In this document: positions 1 to 7,820 of the stretch, in pieces
Layout: each line of letters starts with the position of its first letter
Position numbering within the stretch: position 1 is the stretch's first letter
Assembly: GCF_001909055.1 (NCBI RefSeq)
Contig: NZ_LVWI01000037.1
Location: forward strand, 248,001-312,000
Length of the DNA: 64,000 nt
Direction of reading: 5' to 3'
Source: Paenibacillus helianthi
Lineage (GTDB): Bacteria > Bacillota > Bacilli > Paenibacillales > Paenibacillaceae
The notes under the pieces: generated by a model
Database searches by the model: none
Told to the model about the DNA's origin: nothing
The model's input: only the letters and a program-made list of their open reading frames with translations
Translations under genes and position numbers: made by a program

Positions 1-1590
1 ATCGAAGGCATCGCAGAAGTCCGAGATGAGAGCGGACGTGATGGCCTGCGGATCGTAGTCGAGCTGAAGAAGGAAGCGGATGCCCAGGGGATCCTAGCCT
101 ATCTGCTCAAAAAAACAGATCTTCAGATCACTTATAATTTCAACATGGTGGCTATTGTCAACAAGTCTCCGCAGCAGCTTGGTCTAAAAGCCATCCTGGA
201 GGCTTATATTGCCCACCAGCGCGAGGTGGTTACCCATCGCACGCGGTTCGATCTGGAAAAGGCAGAAGACCGTGCCCATGTGCTGGAAGGACTGGTTAAA
301 GCCCTGAATATTCTGGATGAGGTCATCGCCGCCATCAAGGCGTCGAAGAACCGCCAGGATGCCCAGAATAATCTGGTCTGGATGTTCGGTTTCAGCGAAA
401 GACAGGCAGACTCCATTCTCACCTTGCAATTGTACAGACTAACCAATCTGGAGATTCATTCACTCCAGAAGGAGCTGGACGAGATGCACGCGCGTATCGC
501 TGTGCTTCAGGGGATTCTGGACAGTGATAAGAAATTGATCGCTGTAATCCGGAAAGAGCTTATTGAAATCCGCGACAAATACGGTATAGACCGCCGCTCC
601 CTCATTCAGGGTGAAGTCGAGGAGCTTAAGGTCAGCCTTGAAGTGCTCGTGAACGCCGAGGATGTCCTTGTTGCTCTTTCGGCTGACGGGTACATCAAGC
701 GTACCGGCATGCCATCCTTCACACGTTCAGGCGGTGAACGGCATGCTTCGGGCGTGAAGGAAGGCGACCATATCATCAAGCTGATGGACCTCAATACCCG
801 GGACAGCCTGCTTGTGTTCACCCGCAAAGGGCAGTATTTCCTGCTGCCGGTGCATCAGATACCGGAGTTCAAGTGGAAGGACCCCGGAACAGCGATTGTG
901 AACGTGATAGCTCTTGCCAAAGGCGATGGAATTGTCACCATTCTCCCAGTCGGCAATATGGAGGATACTCAGGCCAGCCTGGTCTTCATCACCCGTAAGG
1001 GGCAGGTCAAGCGTACCGAGCTCAAGGAATACTCTACGAGCCGTTCAGGGGCTGTTGCGGCATGCAAAGTGGCTGATGGGGATGAGATCATCACAGTGGC
1101 CCTGAGCAGCGGTGACAAGGAGATCGTGCTGGTGACCCGTGAGGGGATGAGCATCCGCTTCCGCGAGAGCGAAGTGAACCCTATGGGCCGTGTGGCCAGT
1201 GGGGTAAGGGGAATTCAATTGCGTGAAGGAGACGAAGTGGTCTCTTGCTTCTGGGTCAGTGAAGATGAAGGCGAAATCCTGTCGGTAACCGAAATTGGCT
1301 ATGCCAAACGTACTCTGCTGCTGGATTACCCGTCTCAGAGCCGTGGCGGAAAAGGGTTGCCAACCTTTGAATTCAAAGAGGGCAAGCGAGTACGTCCGAA
1401 CGGCAGCAGAATTTCAGGTGCCTTCTATTGCCGCGAACCACTTGAACTGGTGGCATTAACCCGTGATGGATCAATGTATACCTTCTCCTCTGAATCGGCT
1501 CCGCTCGGCGAACGGCGTTCGATAGGCAAGCAGCTGGTGTCTGTTGAGAAAAAGGACGAGATTATAAGCCTTTTCCTGGCAATTAAATAG
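1..1590 (+). CDS. parC: DNA topoisomerase IV subunit A, 3' part (5' end outside window)
   Basis: The frame is open from base 1 to the TAA at 1588-1590, giving 529 codons of a type IIA topoisomerase A subunit; the catalytic tyrosine domain lies off the left edge. The segment GLRIVVELKK ... TDLQITYNFNMVAI (codons about 16-51) and the coiled-coil/C-gate part with QADSILTLQLYRLTNLEI (about 134-151) are typical of Gram-positive ParC. From about codon 215 onward follow beta-pinwheel repeats (for example SADGYIKRT, TRKGQVKRT, TREGMSIRF, TEIGYAKRT). A late QSRGGKG resembles the GyrA box, but gyrase has it in the first blade, so ParC is preferred over GyrA. The enzyme decatenates daughter chromosomes together with ParE; parE would be expected just upstream. 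The first ATG in the window, at 145, is internal and not a start. Confidence 0.92.
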   Translation: MEGIAEVRDESGRDGLRIVVELKKEADAQGILAYLLKKTDLQITYNFNMVAIVNKSPQQLGLKAILEAYIAHQREVVTHRTRFDLEKAEDRAHVLEGLVKALNILDEVIAAIKASKNRQDAQNNLVWMFGFSERQADSILTLQLYRLTNLEIHSLQKELDEMHARIAVLQGILDSDKKLIAVIRKELIEIRDKYGIDRRSLIQGEVEELKVSLEVLVNAEDVLVALSADGYIKRTGMPSFTRSGGERHASGVKEGDHIIKLMDLNTRDSLLVFTRKGQYFLLPVHQIPEFKWKDPGTAIVNVIALAKGDGIVTILPVGNMEDTQASLVFITRKGQVKRTELKEYSTSRSGAVAACKVADGDEIITVALSSGDKEIVLVTREGMSIRFRESEVNPMGRVASGVRGIQLREGDEVVSCFWVSEDEGEILSVTEIGYAKRTLLLDYPSQSRGGKGLPTFEFKEGKRVRPNGSRISGAFYCREPLELVALTRDGSMYTFSSESAPLGERRSIGKQLVSVEKKDEIISLFLAIK

Positions 1591-1627
1591 GTATAGGCTT
1601 CATAATGACTGCAAGTTATGAAGAAAT

Positions 1628-1673
1628 AAACGGTGTCCCGAATCTCCTTGTGGAGAATAGGGACACCGTTTTA
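1628..1673 (+). terminator. Rho-independent terminator of parC
   Basis: Inverted repeat CGGTGTCCC (1631-1639) / GGGACACCG (1660-1668) preceded by AAA and followed by TTTTAT, 38 bp after the parC stop codon. Confidence 0.8.
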
Positions 1674-1817
1674 TGATAGATATGCCGTACGTTAATCTTA
1701 GTTCAAAGGATGCATTTCTGTATGGCTTTGGGTTAATTATTTTTCCCTTTTGCAGGAAATGGAATTTTTCTCGCGAAAATGTAGTTATGGCGACCCGAAA
1801 AGATACCATCCTTATTG

Positions 1818-1919
1818 ATCAAGTAGAAACGGCTTCGCTGTCCTTATCACGACGGTATCCGTTTCAGCGAGAAATATAAGGATAATTTATTGTGTGAAAC
1901 ATATAAATTCTTATATTTC
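1818..1919 (+). repeat. Dispersed intergenic repeat, copy A
   Basis: A 102-bp element that fills most of the parC-marR gap. It is about 85% identical by hand alignment to the reverse complement of 33762-33864 and its last 45 bp match the reverse complement of 50485-50530. It can fold into two hairpins: GAAACGG (1824-) with CCGTTTC, and GGATAATTTAT with ATATAAATTC. It ends 19 bp before the start of a MarR gene. Apart from this repeat and the parC terminator, the 348-bp gap 1591-1938 shows nothing recognisable. Confidence 0.7.
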
Positions 1920-1938
1920 AAGAAAGGAAGGAATACGT

Positions 1939-2406
1939 GTGCACTCCACTGAATTCAGTAAGATCTGGCATAAAATATTAAAGGATTATAAGTTACATAT
2001 GGACAGCAAGCTTGCCCCTACACTTACAGACGCCCAACTCACTGTACTGGAATTACTGCAGGAACGTGACGCGATGAAGCCTTCTGATCTGGCTCCGCAT
2101 CTGGCGACCAGCCCTGCAGCAGTAACGATGCTACTGGACCGGATGGAGAAGCATGGTCTGATTGTCCGGGAGCGTGATGCTGCTGACCGGCGAATCGTAT
2201 GGGTAAGTATAACGAAGACGGGCAAGAAAGAGACCGAACGCGGACTTCAGATCCGCAGTGATTTTTTTGCTGAGGCGCTGGACCCCATCTCTTCCCATAA
2301 TCAGCAGCTCCTCCTGTATCTGATGGGGAAGATGGTGGTGACACCAACACCAACATCAACATCAACATCGGCACCAACACCGGCACCCGAGGGCTCAACC
2401 CCCTGA
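1939..2406 (+). CDS. MarR-family transcriptional regulator with Thr/Pro/Ser-rich tail
   Basis: A 155-aa winged-helix regulator. Helix-turn-helix residues AMKPSDLAPHLATSPAAVTMLLDRMEKHG (about 45-73) are followed by the wing RERDAADRRIVWVSIT, the classical MarR DxRR signature. It would bind DNA as a dimer and respond to a small ligand or oxidation; the target is unknown. GTG 1939 is chosen because AAGGAAGGA lies 6-7 nt upstream; an in-frame GTG at 1894 has no ribosome binding site and would start inside the repeat. The last ~23 residues (TPTPTSTSTSAPTPAPEG) are low complexity, encoded by short tandem ACACCAAC/ACATCAAC units, and are not part of the fold. No divergent or downstream partner is adjacent. 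Confidence 0.85.
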   Translation: MHSTEFSKIWHKILKDYKLHMDSKLAPTLTDAQLTVLELLQERDAMKPSDLAPHLATSPAAVTMLLDRMEKHGLIVRERDAADRRIVWVSITKTGKKETERGLQIRSDFFAEALDPISSHNQQLLLYLMGKMVVTPTPTSTSTSAPTPAPEGSTP

Positions 2407-2420
2407 CCAGTCAGGGTTTT
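2401..2420 (+). terminator. Terminator overlapping the marR stop codon
   Basis: CCCTGA / TCAGGG with a CCAG loop followed by TTTT; the TGA stop (2404-2406) is inside the left arm. The rest of the gap to 2648 shows no gene or recognisable site. Confidence 0.55.
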
Positions 2421-2648
2421 AGAAAACCGAAAGCTCTTTTTCCAAAATGGTTGCTGCCCCACTTCTCCTGACCGCTACGGAACGTACAGCCTATAATTTC
2501 GCTTTAGCGTACTCTGCTAGACTAACGGGCCGTAGAACGTTTAATGCCCCTTCATCAAGCCTATTTCAGGTGATTATCCGTACATAACTCCTATGCCTTT
2601 TACATGATAAAAGCGGGCAATCAGCCATATAATGCCTATATCACATAC

Positions 2649-2684
2649 AAAAAGCAGGCCTCCGTTACCGGATGGCCTGCTTTT
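2649..2684 (-). terminator. Terminator of the rluA-type gene, overlapping its stop codon
   Basis: GCAGGCC (2654-2660) and GGCCTGC (2674-2680) flank a loop that contains the stop codon of the minus-strand gene (2665-2667); on the minus strand the stem is followed by TTTTT. The 3' end of the coding region is thus built into the terminator. Confidence 0.8.
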
Positions 2685-3411
2685 GTGTATGCTGCGACCA
2701 CAAGCTCCAGGGATGAGTCTGCGGCGGCAGAGAGATCAATTCAACTTCTTCTTTGGTGACGGGGTGGGGGAAGCCGACAAGTGCGGACCACAGAGCAATC
2801 TGCTGGCCGGGCTTGTTCACAGCGGCCCCGTATTTCTGATCACCATACAGGGGACAGCGAATGCCGCTGAGCTGTACACGGATCTGGTGGGAACGTCCGG
2901 TGAGCAGGTCGATCTTCAGCAGACTGTAGCCTTCGGCACTGCCGAGCACCGTATAGTCCAGAATAGCTTCCTTGCCGCCGGGTGTCCCCTGGCGTACAAT
3001 CGTCACTGTATTGGTCTTGGCATCCTTGAGCAGTGTATGGACCAGGCGGCCCTTCGCAGCTGGAGGCTTGCCGTGAACCACGGTCAGATAGACTTTATGG
3101 AAGCTGTGGGAGCGGACACTCTCGGACAGCCGTGAAGCGGCTTTGGAGGTCTTGGCGAAGATCATGGCTCCTCCAACCGGACGGTCCAGCCGGTGAACCA
3201 GGCCCATATATACATTGCCCGGTTTGTTGAAGCGCTCCTTCACGTCCTCCTTGAGCAGGCTTAGCAGATCAGGATCACCTGTTGCGTCCTCCTGCACCGG
3301 AATATTGACAGGCTTCACGATGCCAAGCAGATGATTGTCTTCGAAGAGGATCTCGAACCGGGAGCTTCCGCTGCCGGATTCGCCCATCGTACCAGGTGTC
3401 ATTTCTGACAT
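2665..3411 (-). CDS. RluA-family RNA pseudouridine synthase
   Basis: A 248-aa protein that would isomerise specific uridines in rRNA or tRNA to pseudouridine. The catalytic motif GLVHRLDRPVGG (about residues 69-80) contains the Asp nucleophile, and GRSHQIRVQLSG (about 171-182) is the second conserved RluA block, followed by GDQKYG. There is no N-terminal S4 domain, so it is the short single-domain type rather than RluD. The start is ATG 3411 with GGGAGG 8 nt upstream, located inside the end of the upstream methyltransferase gene; only 3 nt separate stop and start, so the two are co-translated. Its neighbour being an RNA methyltransferase-type enzyme supports a joint role in RNA modification. 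The exact target base cannot be told from sequence. Confidence 0.9.
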   Translation of the reverse strand: MSEMTPGTMGESGSGSSRFEILFEDNHLLGIVKPVNIPVQEDATGDPDLLSLLKEDVKERFNKPGNVYMGLVHRLDRPVGGAMIFAKTSKAASRLSESVRSHSFHKVYLTVVHGKPPAAKGRLVHTLLKDAKTNTVTIVRQGTPGGKEAILDYTVLGSAEGYSLLKIDLLTGRSHQIRVQLSGIRCPLYGDQKYGAAVNKPGQQIALWSALVGFPHPVTKEEVELISLPPQTHPWSLWSQHTQKQAIR

Positions 3412-3414
3412 GGT

Positions 3415-4278
3415 TTACGCCTCCCAGCGGCCCAGAATACCGCAAGGCAGGTTCATACCGGAGGCAGTAATCGGCAGGCCGATTTCACCGGAGGTCAGCT
3501 TGCCGCCGTAGCGTTTGCCCATCGTCATCGAGAGCATGTTGCGCAGTACGGTTGGAGAAATACCGGTCGTGTAGGAGTTAATCAGCATGAACAGCGGTCT
3601 GTCGCTCATAATCTCCATACAGCTCTCCAGGAACGGATACAGGCTTGCCTCCAATTTCCACATCTCACCGCCGGGGCCTCTGCCATAGGAAGGCGGGTCC
3701 ATGATGATCGCATCGTATTTACTGCCGCGGCGCTGCTCGCGCTGAACGAATTTGAAGACGTCATCGGTGATGAACCGGACCGGACGTTCTGCCAGGCCGG
3801 ACAGCTGTACATTTTCTTTTGCCCATTGGACCATGCCTTTGGCAGCATCCACGTGAACGACAGAAGCTCCTGCGCTGGCGGCAGCAACAGTAGCCCCGCC
3901 GGTGTAGGCAAAGAGATTGAGCACTGAAATCGGACGGCCCGCTTCAGCGATCTTGTCCATCATCCAGCGCCAGTTGGCCGCCTGCTCGGGGAATAGTCCG
4001 GTATGCTTAAAGTTGGTGGGACGCAGGTGGAAATTCAGCTTCCCGTAGCTGATTTTCCAATCGTCAGGAATAGTCTTCTTCATTTCCCACTGTCCGCCTC
4101 CAGCGGAGCTGCGGTGATAATGTCCATGCACATCGCGCCATTTCGCTGTCTCATTCGCAAGCGGCCAGATGATTTGCGGGTCCGGACGGCGCAGGATGAT
4201 ATCTCCCCAACGCTCCAGCTTTTCTCCGCCGCCAGTGTCGATTACTTCGTAGTCCTTCCAATCACTTGCTATATACAT
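3415..4278 (-). CDS. Class I SAM-dependent methyltransferase (RlmI/RlmKL-like)
   Basis: A 287-aa Rossmann-fold methyltransferase. The SAM-binding motif I is VLNLFAYTGGATVAAASAGA followed by an acidic strand end VVHVDAAKGMVQWAKENV, and motif IV is DAIIMDPPSYGRGPGGE, a DPPxy motif typical of base-modifying enzymes. The family includes 23S rRNA cytosine/guanine methyltransferases, so rRNA is the likely substrate. ATG 4278 is preferred: AAGGATGG lies 8 nt upstream, whereas the longer in-frame TTG at 4296 would place the ribosome binding site within the coding region. It is the first gene of a two-gene operon with the pseudouridine synthase. No PUA domain is visible at the N terminus, unlike E. 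coli RlmI. Confidence 0.85.
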   Translation of the reverse strand: MYIASDWKDYEVIDTGGGEKLERWGDIILRRPDPQIIWPLANETAKWRDVHGHYHRSSAGGGQWEMKKTIPDDWKISYGKLNFHLRPTNFKHTGLFPEQAANWRWMMDKIAEAGRPISVLNLFAYTGGATVAAASAGASVVHVDAAKGMVQWAKENVQLSGLAERPVRFITDDVFKFVQREQRRGSKYDAIIMDPPSYGRGPGGEMWKLEASLYPFLESCMEIMSDRPLFMLINSYTTGISPTVLRNMLSMTMGKRYGGKLTSGEIGLPITASGMNLPCGILGRWEA

Positions 4279-4399
4279 GATTAATCCATCCTTCAAAAAG
4301 TCATTTAGCCTTTATTGTACAACATTTTGCCTTGCAGCTACAATCTAAATGGTTGCAAAGCTGCGACTATTCTTATTTTGCCCCAATACTCATTTATGT

Positions 4400-4528
4400 A
4401 TAATAATTCCAATAATCGAAGAGATCAGGGAGGACGATATCGCAGATAAAAAAATTCGCAGCGGAATATAGATAGCTGTCATTCTGGCGCTACTGGCAAT
4501 GATTGTGTATGATCAAAGAATTAAATGA
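4400..4528 (+). pseudogene. Possible decayed small membrane-protein gene
   Basis: In one frame the gap upstream of the araC-type gene reads PIIEEIREDDIADKKIRSGI, then TAG (4469-4471), then IAVILALLAMIVYDQRIK and TGA (4526-4528). The second part looks like a membrane helix with a basic end. A single base change (TGG to TAG) would restore a ~40-residue continuous segment, but there is no good start codon. This could be a gene remnant or chance; no homologue is recognised. Confidence 0.25.
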
Positions 4529-4544
4529 ATGGAGGCGGAATCGG

Positions 4545-5411
4545 ATGTTTGACCTTTCCCAGCTGTATTATCCGATTACGGCAAAACCTGCCGGAGCCGG
4601 TGAGGTAATGCCCTGCAAGGCATTGCGGTCATATATCCGCTGCTTCTGGGGAACTGCAGCCCTGCCAGAGACAAGTGGACTCTTACCAAAGACCGCCCTA
4701 ATTGGCGAGTCAATTTCTTTATCTCCGGAGCCGGAAGTGATTATCCCGGATACGTGCATGGATATTATTTGGGAATGGGATGAGCGTACGGGAGAATCCG
4801 AAGGCTTTTTTTGCGGGATCAATGATGCGCCGTTTGAAGTGGGACAAGCCACGGAGTCAACCGGCAGAGTGTATTTCGCTATCCGTTTTCATTTCTGGGC
4901 CGTGCATTTGTTCGCGGATGATCACCTCAGGGATGTTCTTAATGTTCATGTTCCGGTGGAGCAATATTTCGCTTCTTTTCGCAGAGAACTGGGTTACAGG
5001 CTGGGCGCTTCTCTTACCTACGCAGAACGTATCACTGTGGCGGAAGAGTATCTGCTTAAGCGTCTGGAACGGACCGTGCATAGCCGGGATAGCTTGCTGA
5101 ACGCCGTCTACAGTATTCTTAAGCAGAGAGGTGTCGTTGATGCCAGGGCGCTTGAGAGCACTGCAGGGGTAAGCAGCCGTCAACTGGAGAGGCTTTTCCG
5201 CGAGTACATTGGTCTTTCTCCGAAAAAGACAGCAGATCTGGTCCGCTTTCAAAATGTATGGCTTGATTTATATCGTTCACCTCCGCCAGCAAGGGCGATG
5301 CAGGATATGGTATACGATTACCGCTACAGCCACCAGTCGCATATGATCAACAGCTTCAAGAAGTTTGCCGGCAGAACGCCGCTGGAGGCTTTGGCTTATG
5401 CGCGGAGGTAG
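4545..5411 (+). CDS. AraC-family transcriptional regulator
   Basis: A 288-aa protein. The N-terminal half carries CKALRSYIRCFWG and VIPDTCMDIIWEWDE, the pattern of the N-terminal ligand-binding domain found in many Bacillota AraC regulators (DUF6597 type). The C-terminal half is the double helix-turn-helix: ARALESTAGVSSRQLERLFREYIGLSPKKTADLVRFQN (about 207-244) and the second HTH ending in YDYRYSHQSHMINSFKKFAGRTPLE. ATG 4545 has GGAGGCGG 8-9 nt upstream; the upstream in-frame start has none. Such genes often control an adjacent enzyme; the glyoxalase-fold gene 98 bp downstream is the only same-strand neighbour, so co-function is possible. Confidence 0.88.
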   Translation: MFDLSQLYYPITAKPAGAGEVMPCKALRSYIRCFWGTAALPETSGLLPKTALIGESISLSPEPEVIIPDTCMDIIWEWDERTGESEGFFCGINDAPFEVGQATESTGRVYFAIRFHFWAVHLFADDHLRDVLNVHVPVEQYFASFRRELGYRLGASLTYAERITVAEEYLLKRLERTVHSRDSLLNAVYSILKQRGVVDARALESTAGVSSRQLERLFREYIGLSPKKTADLVRFQNVWLDLYRSPPPARAMQDMVYDYRYSHQSHMINSFKKFAGRTPLEALAYARR

Positions 5412-5509
5412 ATGTCGTTTTTTTGCAATACAAAAATGGCAGCAGCGGGTACACTGTTGTCAGCGGGCCAATGTGCAGCTGGATAATAATCTTAAAGGAG
5501 TGCGAACCG

Positions 5510-5881
5510 ATGATTTCTTCTTTTGAAGGCATTAACCTGTATACCAAGGATACGGCCGCTTTGGCTAAATTTTATGCTGAACTGCTGGGGGTTCCAGTTC
5601 CTTTTGAGGGATTTGGCAATTATGACGGCGCGAAGATCGGTTTTGACCGGGGTCTGCCAGGGCTGATTATCTGGGATGAGAACAAATGGGGCAAGCACAC
5701 CACTGGAGTTGTTAATCTGGTGTTCTCCTGCAGTAGTCTGGACGAGACCTATGAGCAGCTGAAAGCCCGGGGTCTGGATTGTCAGCCGCCGGCCACCATG
5801 GAGTATGGGGGAAAAGAAATGAACTTCCGTGATCCGGACGGCAACGGGATTACCCTTCTGGAAGGCGCTTATTGCGCATGA
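5510..5881 (+). CDS. VOC (glyoxalase/bleomycin resistance fold) family protein
   Basis: A 123-aa protein of two beta-alpha-beta-beta-beta modules. MISSFEGINLYTKDTAALAKFYAELLGVPV is the standard first half and EMNFRDPDGNGITLLEGAY the conserved DPDGN end of the second. The family includes glyoxalase I, extradiol dioxygenases and antibiotic-binding proteins; the substrate here cannot be inferred. ATG 5510 has AAAGGAG 8 nt upstream. The gene is followed by a strong terminator, so it is transcribed alone or with the AraC gene upstream. Confidence 0.85.
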   Translation: MISSFEGINLYTKDTAALAKFYAELLGVPVPFEGFGNYDGAKIGFDRGLPGLIIWDENKWGKHTTGVVNLVFSCSSLDETYEQLKARGLDCQPPATMEYGGKEMNFRDPDGNGITLLEGAYCA

Positions 5882-5913
5882 CGTGCCACTTGTGAAAAGA
5901 AGCGTTGAACGCG

Positions 5914-5951
5914 GGCTCTATCCGGTAAGGGAACCGGAGGGCCTTTTTTTT
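5914..5951 (+). terminator. Rho-independent terminator
   Basis: GGCTCT..CCGGT (5914-) pairs with ACCGG-AGGGCC (ending 5943), followed by eight T. Confidence 0.85.
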
Positions 5952-5963
5952 GCGTGCTTAATA

Positions 5964-5993
5964 TTGACAATGAGAATCATTATCAAATAGAAT
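5964..5993 (+). promoter_or_regulatory. Sigma-A promoter overlapped by a Fur box
   Basis: TTGACA (5964-5969) and TAGAAT (5988-5993) are 18 bp apart. Bases 5966-5984 read GACAATGAGAATCATTATC, matching 17 of 19 positions of the classical Fur box GATAATGATAATCATTATC. A repressor bound here would cover the whole promoter, so the flavodoxin gene that follows should be expressed under iron limitation. Confidence 0.85.
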
Positions 5994-6071
5994 GAAGGAA
6001 GTAATACTTGGTTTGAATTTTAACTTGTAATAATCGTATAACATTGTGTTTACTTTGGGAGGAAACCATAC

Positions 6072-6524
6072 ATGGCTAAGGTGCTTGTAGCATATGCCAG
6101 TTTGACTGGCAACACGGAAGAAATAGCTGAACTGATTGCAGAGGGGATACGCCAGGCCGGAGGTGAGGCTGTTCTGAAATCGGTCACCGACTGCAATGCG
6201 GATGAGATCAAAGCCTATGAGGCTGTACTGCTGGGGGCATATACCTGGGGAGATGGCGAGCTGCCGGATGAATTCCTGGATTTCTATGAAGAGATGGATG
6301 ACCTGGATTTGACAGCCTGCAAGGCTGCAGCCTTCGGAAGCGGAGATACGGGCTATGAAATTTACTGCGGCGCGGTGAATCAGATTGAGGAGAAGCTGAG
6401 GGAGCGCGGAGCAGAAATTATTCAGGAAAGTCTGAAGATTGAATACGGGCCTAACGCAGCGGAAAAAGAAGTCTGCCGCAGCTTTGGCCGCCAATTTATC
6501 GAAACCTGCGCGGCGGTATCTTAG
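6072..6524 (+). CDS. Short-chain flavodoxin, iron-starvation type
   Basis: A 150-aa cytoplasmic FMN electron carrier. The phosphate-binding loop YASLTGNTEEIAE (residues 8-20) is the flavodoxin signature TxTGNT-like motif, LLGAYTWGDGELPDE (about 54-68) holds an isoalloxazine-stacking Trp, and AAFGSGDTGYEIYCGAV (about 85-101) is the third FMN loop. ATG 6072 has GGAGG 9 nt upstream. The Fur box in its promoter agrees with the known use of flavodoxin in place of ferredoxin when iron is scarce (B. subtilis ykuN and ykuP are Fur-regulated). The next gene begins 2 nt after its stop codon. Confidence 0.93.
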   Translation: MAKVLVAYASLTGNTEEIAELIAEGIRQAGGEAVLKSVTDCNADEIKAYEAVLLGAYTWGDGELPDEFLDFYEEMDDLDLTACKAAAFGSGDTGYEIYCGAVNQIEEKLRERGAEIIQESLKIEYGPNAAEKEVCRSFGRQFIETCAAVS

Positions 6525-6526
6525 GA

Positions 6527-7303
6527 ATGGGCGGCGCGGCGGGAAGCAGGACAGCAGGGAAACGCGATGCATATGCCCTGCAATACAGCCGGTTGAATGA
6601 TTTTCGTATGGAGCATATTATGCTGGGAGGAGCGGGAATTTCCGGCAGCGGGCCATCCACCGGGCTACCGCGCTGGAGGCAGCAGGTGCAGTATGCGGTG
6701 GGGCATACGCTGAATGACTTCTACAGTCTGCAGCCCGAGGTGCGCAGGGAAACGCCGATCCAGTTCCTGCTGGAGCGGCGCTGGCCGCCCAAAGGGGATG
6801 CTTTTCCATCGTTGCTGCACTATTGGGAGGTCAAGACAGCCGTCGCCGACGAACTGATGCGGATCGTTAGTGTGAATCATCTGCTGGAGGTCCCGGTGCT
6901 GCTCTATGAGCAGTGGCATGTACCGGTACCGGTGCTTGATATCGAGCTGGCGATGATTTTTCAGCTGGCCTGGCACTCTATAGTTCCAGGACGCTGCCTC
7001 AGCATCCAGAAATTTATGGTGAACGGAAATGAAGACGTAATCACCGGATTTTTGCATATGGCTAATGTGTTCTGCCATCAGGCTTATGGGATGCCAGCCG
7101 AGAAGGTGGAGGTCTATTCTCTCCTGGACAGCCGCCGGCATATATTTGATGGTGCGGGAATCCCGCTCCAGGAATCCATGGATTATGTGCGGTTATTGTC
7201 CGTATTCCTGGGGCGGGAGGAGTCTACAGGGAAGCTGCTGAAATACGGAGTGCGCAGAAGCGAACAGGAAGAACTGGTTCACCGGGGGTATGGGCTGATG
7301 TGA
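6527..7303 (+). CDS. Protein of unknown function in a Fur-controlled operon
   Basis: A 258-aa protein that I do not recognise. It begins 2 nt after the flavodoxin stop (weak TTAGGA before ATG 6527); an internal ATG at 6608 is an alternative start because the first ~27 residues look unstructured. It has no signal peptide or clear membrane helix. Visible blocks are a WRQQVQYAVGHTLNDFYSL segment, a long central region rich in aromatic residues (LLEVPVLLYEQWHVPVPVLDIELAMIFQLAWHS) and HQAYGMPAEKVEVYSLLDSRRH. There is no terminator between it and the flavodoxin gene, so it should share the Fur-box promoter. A role in iron metabolism is inference from position only. Confidence 0.7.
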   Translation: MGGAAGSRTAGKRDAYALQYSRLNDFRMEHIMLGGAGISGSGPSTGLPRWRQQVQYAVGHTLNDFYSLQPEVRRETPIQFLLERRWPPKGDAFPSLLHYWEVKTAVADELMRIVSVNHLLEVPVLLYEQWHVPVPVLDIELAMIFQLAWHSIVPGRCLSIQKFMVNGNEDVITGFLHMANVFCHQAYGMPAEKVEVYSLLDSRRHIFDGAGIPLQESMDYVRLLSVFLGREESTGKLLKYGVRRSEQEELVHRGYGLM

Positions 7304-7386
7304 GCGTGAGTCTGCCTGCAGTATAGCCTGCGCTTGCAAGCAGACGGCCAAGGCGATATGGTTAAGAACAGGGGGTGTTCAAAACC

Positions 7387-7755
7387 ATGCCGGAACCAAT
7401 CAAAACATATAACACCGCTGTGGAGGCCACGCTTGAGGTAATCGGCGGCAAGTGGAAGCCGGTGATCCTATTTTTTCTTACCTTCGGCAAGAAACGCAAC
7501 GGTGAGTTCATGAGCCTGATGCCTGTTATTACCCAGAAGGTGCTGACCCAGCAGCTGAGAGAGTTGGAAGAGGACGGCGTTATCCAGCGGACTATATTCA
7601 ATGTAGTGCCGCCCAGAGTCGAGTATGAGCTGACCGATTACGGCTGGAGCCTCAAGGAAATTCTGCACCTGATGTGCAGGTGGGGCGATACCCATATTGA
7701 GCGGGTCTACGGTGATCAAGCCGCTGTACTGGCCCAGCCGCAAACGAAAGAATAA
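7387..7755 (+). CDS. HxlR-family transcriptional regulator
   Basis: A 122-aa winged-helix protein. AVEATLEVIGGKWKPVILFFLTFGKKRNGEF (about 10-41) followed by LTQQLRELEEDGVIQRTIFNVVPPRVEYELTDYG is the diagnostic HxlR pattern. Members sense reactive electrophiles or redox stress and control a neighbouring oxidoreductase. ATG 7387 is preferred to the in-frame GTG 7375 because AGGGGGT is placed correctly for it. It converges on an SDR reductase gene and shares a terminator region with it; that reductase is a plausible but unproven target. Confidence 0.9.
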   Translation: MPEPIKTYNTAVEATLEVIGGKWKPVILFFLTFGKKRNGEFMSLMPVITQKVLTQQLRELEEDGVIQRTIFNVVPPRVEYELTDYGWSLKEILHLMCRWGDTHIERVYGDQAAVLAQPQTKE

Positions 7756-7756
7756 A

Positions 7757-7790
7757 GAAGCCTGACCCGGAAGGATGGGGTCAGGCTTTT
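7757..7790 (+). terminator. Terminator between convergent hxlR-type and SDR genes
   Basis: AGCCTGACCC (7759-7768) / GGGGTCAGGCT (7777-7787) then TTTT. The minus-strand side is also followed by a T-rich stretch, so it may serve both genes. Confidence 0.8.
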
Positions 7791-7820
7791 CACGCTGTTA
7801 GGGCTTAATGAATTTGGAGG

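Noticed and set aside
1334..1360. QSRGGKG as a GyrA box, implying gyrase subunit A
   Set aside because: The motif is near the end of the pinwheel, not in its first blade, and the flanking sequence fits Gram-positive ParC.
2340..2400. Short tandem ACACCA units as a CRISPR-like array
   Set aside because: Units are 6-11 bp, in frame within a coding region, without spacers.
2632..3135. 167-codon plus-strand frame opposite the pseudouridine synthase gene
   Set aside because: Antisense to conserved catalytic motifs; begins in a terminator and lacks a ribosome binding site.
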